5,864 nt of DNA from Synechococcaceae cyanobacterium RL_1_2 (GTDB lineage Bacteria; Cyanobacteriota; Cyanobacteriia; Cyanobacteriales; JAAUPO01), in the NCBI GenBank assembly GCA_012033095.1, contig JAAUPO010000174.1, forward strand, positions 1 through 5,864, given 5' to 3'. The translations under genes and the position numbers were made by a program. Shown in pieces: positions 1 to 3,869 of this stretch. The first letter of the stretch is position 1, and each line of letters opens with the position of its first letter. A model generated the notes under the pieces. The model made no database searches. It worked only from the letters and a program-made list of their open reading frames with translations, and had not been told where the DNA came from.

Positions 1-72
1 TCGCGATTCACTCTTGTTAAATTCAAAGTAATCTTCCTAACCGCCAACTTCAATCAAAACCCCAAAAGAATC

Positions 73-167
73 TATAGCAGTTTCTAACTGGGGTCATAAC
101 ATGAAGATCCTTACTAGACTTGGTTTTCAATATACTCAATTGCCACAAGCTATTTAGGATTGCTATA
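73..167. mobile_element. Short MITE-like element with TATAGCA inverted ends
   Basis: The stretch starts with TATAGCA (73-79) and ends with its exact inverse TGCTATA (161-167). The similarity continues imperfectly inward: GTTTCTAA on the left against ATCCTAA read inward from the right. Both outer ends are TA, as expected of an IS630/Tc1-mariner type element that inserts at and duplicates TA. At 95 bp it cannot encode a transposase, so it would be a non-autonomous derivative moved in trans. The right end read on the minus strand (TATAGCAATCCTAAATAG) resembles a terminus I recall as repeated in cyanobacterial genomes; that is memory, not a search. A chance 7-bp inverted repeat in AT-rich DNA is the alternative. 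It lies 41 bp past the stop codon of the pentapeptide-repeat gene. Confidence 0.45.
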
Positions 168-208
168 CCACTGGTTAACTTTAAAGTAGGCATGTAAAAG
201 TATGGGGT

Positions 209-817
209 CTAAAAGTGACTCTGCTCATGGCTCGGAATGGAACAGGCGGTACCTTCTAAATTGGTGCTATACAGTCGCGCTTGAGCAAAGTCCGTATCCG
301 TCAAATTACAAAAGCTTAGATCCGCGTAGGCCAGATTGGAGTTTTTAAGCAAGGCATAGGTTAAATCACTGTGGCTCAAATTGGCATAGTTGAGGGTGCA
401 ATTATTCAAAATAGCATGGCTAAGATCTACATAGGTCATGCTCGTGTAGCTCAGGGTACTATGGCTAAAATCGGTGTAAATCAGGAGGGAATGATCTAGG
501 ATCGCGTGGCTTAAATTGGTGAAACTTAAGTTAGCATTGCCTAGGTTACCATCCCTTAAGTTGGCATCCATGAGGTTGGCATGGCTGAGGTTGGTACTAT
601 TCAGACGGCAGGCGTTAAAGTTAGCTGACACCAAATTAACGCTACGGAGATCAGCGTTGGTGAAGTTAATCCCTGGTAGGTTCGCCCCAGCTAAATTACT
701 GTAACTGAGGTTAATACCTTTTAGTTCTACGTCATGGAGATGTATGCCCGCCAGGTCATGGTTTTGAAAATCCCTTTTACCTTTTTCATAGAGCCTTAAC
801 AGTTCTGGTCCATCCAT
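209..817 (-). CDS. Pentapeptide-repeat protein
   Basis: This 202-residue protein is almost entirely pentapeptide repeats of the A(D/N)Lxx type. The central Leu/Phe (Met at 127) falls at every fifth residue from F17 to L187, giving 35 consecutive repeats with no break in register. Such arrays fold into a right-handed quadrilateral beta-helix of about four repeats per turn, so roughly nine turns are predicted. The N-terminal leader (residues 1-16, with PELLRLYEKGKR) resembles the short helical cap common in cyanobacterial members. The C-terminal 15 residues leave the repeat and include C192 and several His/Ser. No signal peptide or membrane segment is seen, so it is probably cytosolic. Start ATG at 817 and stop TAG at 209-211 are clear; no strong ribosome-binding site precedes the start. 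Its biochemical role is unknown. The family is abundant in cyanobacteria and most members have no assigned function. Residues 103-162 show an added 15-residue period with Ser-His at each unit start. Confidence 0.93.
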   Translation of the reverse strand: MDGPELLRLYEKGKRDFQNHDLAGIHLHDVELKGINLSYSNLAGANLPGINFTNADLRSVNLVSANFNACRLNSTNLSHANLMDANLRDGNLGNANLSFTNLSHAILDHSLLIYTDFSHSTLSYTSMTYVDLSHAILNNCTLNYANLSHSDLTYALLKNSNLAYADLSFCNLTDTDFAQARLYSTNLEGTACSIPSHEQSHF

Positions 818-962
818 AGCTTAGATTGTGTTGAGCAGTAACAGGGGAGAAGGAAAATTGAATGAATATCGGAGTGAGCACGGGGCCGCAGTAAACTGCT
901 ATCTATCACAGTAAATTTGATTTACATAATACAATAAATACCTAGGGCTAACGTTGAGAATC
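818..962 (-). promoter_or_regulatory. Candidate operator/promoter region upstream of the pentapeptide gene
   Basis: The 145-bp gap between the VOC stop and the pentapeptide start contains a perfect inverted repeat GTAAAT-TTG-ATTTAC (911-925), the size of a dimeric regulator site. CAGTAAA occurs twice, at 889-895 and 909-915, exactly 20 bp apart, or about two helical turns. The second copy overlaps the palindrome. On the minus strand a weak -35-like TTGTAT lies just upstream of this cluster, but no convincing -10 at standard spacing was found. The arrangement suggests the pentapeptide gene may have its own regulated promoter. No regulator can be named from the sequence. Confidence 0.28.
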
Positions 963-1322
963 TTAAACTTGGGCAATTTCGACAATATGGCCATCGGGAT
1001 CTTGACAAAAAATTGCTGCCCGACCGGAGCCACTGGCTTGAATTTCGTAGCCATGGTTTTTTAATTTATCTACTATGGTTGGGAGAGAGTCAACCCCAAA
1101 GGCAATATGGCCATTACGCCCCCAACGATCGCGTTGATGTAATAGAGATTGGTAGGAAGTGTCTTCAATGAGGTGTAACTGATAGTTATGGAGTTGATAC
1201 CAAATGCCCCGATAACTAAAGGGCCGATCAATCTCCGGTAAACCTAATAGTTCTGTATAAAATTGGCGCGATCGCGTTAAGTCCTGCACTAAAATCGCGG
1301 TGTGTAAAATTTGTTTGATCAT
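963..1322 (-). CDS. VOC (glyoxalase/bleomycin-resistance fold) family protein
   Basis: This 119-residue protein is a compact member of the vicinal oxygen chelate superfamily, whose paired beta-alpha-beta-beta-beta modules bind a divalent metal. The first module opens with LHTAILVQDLTRSRQFYTEL (residues 6-25), the typical start followed by a helix and the LLGLPE turn. Candidate metal ligands stand where expected: H7, H50 (YQLHLIE), H72 (NGHIAFGV) and E115 (GHIVEIAQ). The C-terminal module ends with FCQDPDGHIVEIAQV (105-119), matching the conserved F-x-DPDG-x-x-E-hydrophobic signature. The substrate cannot be deduced. Members include lactoylglutathione lyases, dioxygenases and thiol-transfer resistance enzymes. 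At one domain it would act as a dimer if it follows the family. ATG at 1322 is preceded by AGGGA three bases upstream, a plausible ribosome-binding site. The stop TAA is at 963-965. It lies upstream of the pentapeptide gene on the same strand and may share its transcript. Confidence 0.9.
   Translation of the reverse strand: MIKQILHTAILVQDLTRSRQFYTELLGLPEIDRPFSYRGIWYQLHNYQLHLIEDTSYQSLLHQRDRWGRNGHIAFGVDSLPTIVDKLKNHGYEIQASGSGRAAIFCQDPDGHIVEIAQV
1268..1275. repeat. HIP1 palindrome GCGATCGC (first of five in the window)
   Basis: The octamer GCGATCGC occurs at 1268-1275 (inside the VOC gene), 1503-1510, 1986-1993, 2558-2565 (both inside the tubulin-like gene) and 3271-3278. Such density is characteristic of many cyanobacterial genomes and supports the host assignment. 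It lies in coding and non-coding DNA alike. Confidence 0.9.
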
Positions 1323-1385
1323 CGTCCCTGATGGAATTTGGTCAGATTAAGAGGTTATTTATAAAGTCAATTAAATTTGCATTTT

Positions 1386-1413
1386 GCCCCTAAATCCCTA
1401 AATTTGGGGAACT
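1386..1413. repeat. Dispersed cyanobacterial-type repeat, copy 1
   Basis: GCCCCTAAATCCCT followed by AAATTTGGGGAACT can fold into an imperfect hairpin (CCCC-AAAT against ATTTGGGG). It closely matches the sequence at 3384-3416 (CCCCCTAAATTCCCC then AAATTTGAGGGACTT). The pattern C-run, TAAAT, C-run, AAATTT, G-run, ACT is one I recall as common in cyanobacterial intergenic DNA, but this was not checked against a database. Confidence 0.5.
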
Positions 1414-1437
1414 GTCAATGATTTTTCAGGAATTTCT

Positions 1438-1453
1438 CCCCCAGCATTGGGGG
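1438..1453. repeat. Perfect GC-rich hairpin in intergenic DNA
   Basis: CCCCCA (1438-1443) and TGGGGG (1448-1453) form a 6-bp perfect stem around a GCAT loop. A second G-run (GGGGGG, 1455-1460 area) offers a competing partner. It lies 116 bp upstream of the VOC start and about 220 bp past the end of the tubulin-like gene. It could stop or stabilise either transcript, but no T-run supports a classic terminator. Confidence 0.35.
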
Positions 1454-1534
1454 CAGGGGGGATTATATCAATCAGCTCTAAGGCATAATTAAAGGCCATA
1501 GGGCGATCGCGTTTGCCCGATTGACTCACGGCCC

Positions 1535-1657
1535 CTAGCTCCATGAACGATGGCCAGGGTTATAAATGCCATTCCCCCGTTTTGATTCATTCAGGTCATC
1601 TTTTGGGCTTTTGGGTTGCTTTGTGGCTCTTGAGGCCCATCCTCGTGGGATAAACAT
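1535..1657 (-). CDS. Doubtful 40-codon ORF after the tubulin-like gene
   Basis: An ATG at 1655-1657 opens a 40-codon frame ending in TAG at 1535-1537. It is in the same frame as the last tubulin-like fragment, and could also start at a TTG immediately after that fragment's TAA. The predicted peptide is hydrophilic and basic, beginning MFIPRGWASRATKQPKSPKD, with no recognisable domain, signal peptide or membrane helix. No ribosome-binding site is properly spaced. The DNA also contains small inverted repeats, so this may simply be part of a non-coding repeat that happens to be open. It is recorded as low-confidence because it starts so close to the preceding stop. Confidence 0.15.
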   Translation of the reverse strand: MFIPRGWASRATKQPKSPKDDLNESKRGNGIYNPGHRSWS

Positions 1658-1675
1658 CCTGAAAGGATCGGGCAA

Positions 1676-2206
1676 TTAACGATATTGGCTAGCACAGCCA
1701 CGGTACAGGGCCTTAGCTAGACCAACAGTACCAATGTTGGGGGCGGTTAAACCGTTGGAGTTAAAAATAGATTCATTGTTAATTAAATTAGTGGCGGTAT
1801 CTTCCTTACGTTTGGTTTCCTCCCGTACTTCCTGGGCCACCAGATTGGCAAAGTGATCCATATTGAGATTGCCTTCTGGATTTTTAAAATAATTGACATT
1901 GAATAAATTAATTTCCTCTGGGGCTGATGCGCCATGGATGTCCCGCATCCACCGCAGATAATCCTGGGCCCAACCAGTGATTTTCGCGATCGCGGTTTGC
2001 TCTTCCTCCGAACTAAAGTCAAGGGATTTACGACTAAATAACCCTCCTGAAGGGTAAAAATTATTAAACCAGGGGGAAGCTTTTGCAATGTTTTTAACTT
2101 TGGCATTATTTAATTCAGGCACGATTTCCCCTAACCAGCAGTAAGCAAACCTCACCCCATCAATCATGAGGGGCTGCAAAAGGATAACTCCGGTAAATCT
2201 TGCCAA
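1676..2206 (-). CDS. Tubulin-like protein, C-terminal fragment
   Basis: This is the C-terminal piece, up to 176 residues from a TTG at 2206, or 163 from the first ATG at 2167. Its frame is continuous with the middle fragment, being separated only by the TAG at 2216-2218 and three sense codons, so the TTG is probably not a natural start. Visible features are ARFTGVILLQPLM near the start, a WFNNFYP segment, an acidic linker SSEEEQ, the helix GWAQDYLRWMRDIHG and a C-terminus VGLAKALYRGCASQYR. The last resembles the end of tubulin-like family proteins as I recall them. No catalytic GTPase motif lies here. It is unlikely to fold alone and would need readthrough of the TAG to join the rest. The stop TAA is at 1676-1678. 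Confidence 0.5.
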   Translation of the reverse strand: MARFTGVILLQPLMIDGVRFAYCWLGEIVPELNNAKVKNIAKASPWFNNFYPSGGLFSRKSLDFSSEEEQTAIAKITGWAQDYLRWMRDIHGASAPEEINLFNVNYFKNPEGNLNMDHFANLVAQEVREETKRKEDTATNLINNESIFNSNGLTAPNIGTVGLAKALYRGCASQYR

Positions 2207-2215
2207 AATAAGCGA

Positions 2216-2791
2216 CTAGCCCCCTGACGGGAGACTGAGCATCACTTCCCCCCGTTGCTCTACTTTTTCAATGGCTAAAAAGTGTTGCATGGCCAGGCCC
2301 CCATACAGCTCAACAAAATGGGGATCGTTCCGCTGGGAGTTGCGACCAACGCTAAACTCCACCGTGGCAGGGGATTCATTACCGAGGAGATAAATTTTAT
2401 CAAAAATTTCTTTGGCTTGGTTGGCGTAGTACCTTAAAGCAGCTTCGGTGTTTAACAAAAATTCTTCAGCCCTGGCAAATACTTTTTGTTTTTCCGTTTC
2501 CTGTAAACTGGGCTGGAAACTGAAGTAGGGCAACATAAATAAACAGCCGATCTGCACGCGATCGCGGATGGCATCTTTTTCCAATTTATTGATAATTAAC
2601 CGGCCGATGGTGGGTAAGCCCGAAGCCCCAGTACCTCCAAAAATGGAGCCACATAAAAAAATTTTAGTTTGGGAACCAGGTTCATTTTTGATGTCCACAA
2701 TCATTTTTTGCCACAGTTCTTCCTGTTCTAAGTTCACTTGGCTCATCACCGCTGCCCCGATCGCTGCGGCCAGGCCCCGTAAACCCTTCAT
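2216..2791 (-). CDS. Tubulin-like protein, middle fragment with G-loop
   Basis: This 191-residue frame carries the most diagnostic motif of the superfamily: LCGSIFGGTGASG (46-58), matching the glycine-rich phosphate-binding signature of tubulin and FtsZ. It is followed by a helix and by CLFMLPYFSFQP, which corresponds to the strand after that helix. The 191 residues hold no N-terminal nucleotide-binding segment; that is encoded just upstream in another frame. ATG at 2791 lies four bases after the TAA of the first fragment, and a TAG immediately precedes it in its own frame. Translational coupling is therefore possible, but by comparison with intact relatives the true gene probably ran through. 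The GLRGLAAAIGAAVM start fits a conserved internal segment, not a natural N-terminus. It ends at a TAG (2216-2218) in mid-domain. Confidence 0.6.
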   Translation of the reverse strand: MKGLRGLAAAIGAAVMSQVNLEQEELWQKMIVDIKNEPGSQTKIFLCGSIFGGTGASGLPTIGRLIINKLEKDAIRDRVQIGCLFMLPYFSFQPSLQETEKQKVFARAEEFLLNTEAALRYYANQAKEIFDKIYLLGNESPATVEFSVGRNSQRNDPHFVELYGGLAMQHFLAIEKVEQRGEVMLSLPSGG

Positions 2792-2795
2792 CTAA

Positions 2796-3173
2796 TTATT
2801 CCCGCTCATCTTCTTCGTAGAGCACGTCAAACAATTGACCCAACACCGGATCATCATATTTGAGATTGTTATACTCAAATAAAGCCCCCAAATTTTTATT
2901 AATACTGATATTGGCAAAGGGAGACCATACTCCATAGGACTTAATCTGGGCATTCATCCAATGATTAGTTTCCAGGTTCAGGTCTAAGTCGTAACAACCT
3001 TGATAGATTTCTAAACTCCTTTGGGTGCGATCTAAATTACCGTTAGTTTCATCGGCATCAACGAAGAGTAAATTAATTTTTTCGTCTCGAAATACTCCGA
3101 TCGCGGCCAACTGAATAATCGATTCAATACATTTAGCTCCAGTACCACCGATGCCAATTACATAAATAGCCAT
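2796..3173 (-). CDS. Tubulin-like protein, N-terminal fragment
   Basis: From ATG at 3173 this encodes 125 residues. A TTG at 3185 would add MTRF, but relatives start directly before the first strand, so MAIYVIGIGGTGAKC is preferred. IGIGGTGAKC is the first nucleotide-binding loop, analogous to GVGGGGSNAV in FtsZ. LLFVDADETNGNLDRTQ follows on the second strand, where FtsZ has its N-T-D segment. The C-terminal end GQLFDVLYEEDERE reaches a TAA at 2796-2798, before the G-loop, so this piece alone cannot form a complete GTPase. No Shine-Dalgarno site precedes the start. The gene is divergent from dnaK1, with about 700 bp between their start codons. Confidence 0.65.
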   Translation of the reverse strand: MAIYVIGIGGTGAKCIESIIQLAAIGVFRDEKINLLFVDADETNGNLDRTQRSLEIYQGCYDLDLNLETNHWMNAQIKSYGVWSPFANISINKNLGALFEYNNLKYDDPVLGQLFDVLYEEDERE

Positions 3174-3293
3174 AAATCTTGTCAAACTTGTTAAAAACTA
3201 ACGCTGAATCCCATGGATTTAATTTAGGCCATCAAGCCCACGGAGCCCCCATCATTTTACAAAACCCTCCGCGATCGCGATCGTTATTAACGT

Positions 3294-3344
3294 AATGTAA
3301 TCAGAATATAAAATGTAATCAGAATGTAATCAGATGTAATCAGA
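3294..3344. repeat. Four direct repeats of ATGTAATCAGA
   Basis: The 11-mer ATGTAATCAGA starts at 3295, 3313, 3324 and 3334, so the steps are 18, 11 and 10 bp. The first three copies share an extra leading A. All four copies are identical over the 11-mer, and the last three lie end to end or overlap by one base. Steps of 10-11 bp put the three close copies on one face of the helix, like tandem sites for an OmpR/PhoB-type response regulator. The array is about 120 bp upstream of the tubulin-like start and about 525 bp upstream of dnaK1. A slippage-generated tandem repeat without function is the alternative. Confidence 0.75.
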
Positions 3345-3383
3345 GCAAAAATAATCCATTTAAGACCTATAGGACTTACCCAC

Positions 3384-3416
3384 AAGCCCCCTAAATTCCC
3401 CAAATTTGAGGGACTT
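3384..3416. repeat. Dispersed cyanobacterial-type repeat, copy 2
   Basis: AAGCCCCCTAAATTCCCC followed by AAATTTGAGGGACTT forms an imperfect hairpin (CCC-TAAATT against AAATTT-GAGGG). It matches the copy at 1386-1413 over most of its length. It lies just inside the left end of the outer mobile element, so it may be a structural part of that element. Confidence 0.55.
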
Positions 3417-3442
3417 GCTTGAACGATTGTTCCCAAACATCC

Positions 3443-3572
3443 CTAACTACTAGGACAAAAGTTGTGCCAAAAAACTTTAAATATGCCTGGGAGCTTTACC
3501 CGGTAAGGATTACAACCGATTTTGCTAGAGTGCCTGTGTCGCAAGGGTTTAAGGTTTTTGTCCTGTAGTTAG
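3443..3572. mobile_element. 130-bp MITE with 17-bp inverted ends and 9-10 bp target duplication
   Basis: The left end CTAACTACTAGGACAAAA (3443-3460) and the right end, read inward as CTAACTACAGGACAAAA, match at 17 bases with a single one-base gap. The direct repeat CAAACATCC flanks it exactly (3434-3442 and 3573-3581); a tenth base, C, matches if the left boundary is moved by one. Inverted ends with a 9-10 bp duplication are the hallmark of a transposition event, and IS4-like families make duplications of about this size. No open frame of useful length is present, so it would be a non-autonomous derivative of a larger insertion sequence. It sits inside the outer element at 3370-3630, so it arrived later. 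The 5' ends and duplication are directly visible; the family assignment is inference. Confidence 0.75.
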
Positions 3573-3821
3573 CAAACATCCCCAAACATCATGGTTTCCA
3601 GGACAGAATCGAAATTTTTGCGTAAGGCCTGACCTAGGGAGTGTCATCAATTAGCATTAAAACGTTGATCCTGAGACAGGTTCAGCAAGTATAGTTTTAA
3701 ACTGACATCCTTAGCTAAGAAGAGTTTCCGGTTTAAATGATGGCAGGCCCTAGTTAACTAAAACTAAGCCCTTAAAATAGATAGTTCGGTGCTCCGTCAA
3801 TCCAAACCCCAGCAGATCAGA

Positions 3822-3827
3822 TAAAAT
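3822..3827 (+). promoter_or_regulatory. Possible -10 box of dnaK1
   Basis: TAAAAT (3822-3827, in GATAAAATAGG) would place transcription start near 3834 and give a leader of about 36 bases before the ATG. No good -35 box lies 16-18 bp upstream, so it would be an activator-dependent or cyanobacterial -10-only promoter. A second TAAAAT at 3773-3778 is an equal competitor. Confidence 0.25.
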
Positions 3828-3869
3828 AGGCAACAGTAGTTTTTCTGATTTTTTTAAAATTTAAAATTC

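Larger units (their letters stand above)
1323..1675. other. Intergenic region with hairpins and repeat copies
   Basis: This 353-bp stretch has no convincing gene. It holds a hairpin CCCCCA-GCAT-TGGGGG (1438-1453), a repeat related to 3384-3416 (1386-1413), and a GCGATCGC palindrome (1503-1510). Near the end of the tubulin-like gene are three small inverted repeats: ATCCT-GAA-AGGAT (1656-1668), CCCA/TGGG (1636-1649 region) and a bulged GGCTC/GAGGCC just left of it. These adjacent stems could act as a weak terminator or a processing structure for minus-strand transcripts, but no clear U-run follows. The motif TTTTGGG occurs twice in tandem near 1600-1617. The only small ORF of note is at 1535-1657 on the minus strand, described separately. 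Confidence 0.5.
1676..3173 (-). pseudogene. Disrupted tubulin/FtsZ-like GTPase gene, three fragments
   Basis: The minus strand encodes one apparent tubulin-like protein of about 500 residues, split by lesions. The N-terminal part has the nucleotide-binding start YVIGIGGTGAKCIES and LLFVDADETNGN. The middle part has the G-loop GSIFGGTGASGLPT, the counterpart of the tubulin/FtsZ signature GGGTGTG. The C-terminal part supplies the rest. The first junction reads GAA-TAA-TTA-GAT-GAA-GGG-TTT, i.e. ...ERE, stop, LDEGF, after which homology continues one base later as RG...AIGAAVM. I recall intact relatives (Pfam Tubulin_2-type proteins) with an uninterrupted LDxGFRG...IGAAVM segment here. This implies a nonsense change plus a one-base insertion. 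The second junction is a single in-frame TAG at 2216-2218, with coding resuming in the same frame. All pieces keep coding character, so decay looks recent. The alternatives are three truly separate genes, sequencing errors or recoding. No partner genes of a tubulin-like system are visible nearby. Confidence 0.6.
3370..3630. mobile_element. Outer MITE-like element, interrupted by a second element
   Basis: The left end AGGACTTACCCA (3371-3382) and right end TGCGTAAGGCCT (3619-3630) are inverted repeats matching at 10 of 12 positions. GACCTA occurs immediately outside both ends (3364-3369 and 3631-3636), consistent with a 6-bp target duplication; one extra T lies between the left copy and the inverted repeat. 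The ends resemble the AGGACTTACGCA-type terminus I recall from cyanobacterial MITEs. Removing the inner insertion (3443-3572) and one copy of its duplication leaves about 122 bp, too short for a transposase. The interior holds the repeat at 3384-3416. It is inferred to be a non-autonomous element. Confidence 0.5.
3186..3869. other. Divergent intergenic region rich in repeats
   Basis: This spacer of about 680 bp between the tubulin-like gene and dnaK1 contains no supported gene. In order it holds a GCGATCGC palindrome overlapping a second GATCG (3271-3283), four direct repeats (3294-3344), a nested pair of short transposable elements (outer 3370-3630, inner 3443-3572), and the presumed dnaK1 leader and promoter (3631-3869). 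The last part includes small palindromes AGTTTTAAACT (3693-3703) and CTTAGCTAAG (3710-3719). No CIRCE element (TTAGCACTC-N9-GAGTGCTAA), which controls some heat-shock genes, was found in front of dnaK1. Confidence 0.6.

Noticed and set aside
516..704. 62-codon plus-strand frame opposite the pentapeptide gene
   Set aside because: Its Leu/Ala/Lys-rich repeats are the antisense image of the pentapeptide array.
209..817. Qnr/MfpA-type gyrase-protecting pentapeptide protein
   Set aside because: The array is uninterrupted, with no loop insertions, and no feature specific to gyrase-binding members was recognised, so a resistance role would be unsupported.
963..1322. Assignment as glyoxalase I or a fosfomycin-resistance enzyme
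   Set aside because: Metal ligand positions fit the superfamily, but nothing seen in the 119 residues distinguishes a substrate class.
1656..1668. Intrinsic terminator of the tubulin-like gene
   Set aside because: The stem is only 5 bp and the following minus-strand sequence is GTTTATCCC, not a proper U-run, so it was noted only as a small inverted repeat.
1783..2106. 107-codon minus-strand frame overlapping the last tubulin-like fragment
   Set aside because: The alternative frame carries the recognisable family features; this one has none. The plus frame at 2568-2795 was dropped for the same reason.
2216..2218. TAG as a programmed pyrrolysine or selenocysteine-like recoding site
   Set aside because: The same gene also has a TAA and a frame change, cyanobacteria are not known to decode UAG as an amino acid, and decay explains all three lesions.
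3294..3344. CRISPR array
   Set aside because: The repeat is only 11 bp, spacers are absent or 7 bp, and no cas gene is nearby.
3524..3533. CIRCE-like heat-shock operator half (GCTAGAGTGC)
   Set aside because: It lacks the inverted partner TTAGCACTC, lies inside a mobile element and is about 340 bp from the dnaK1 start.
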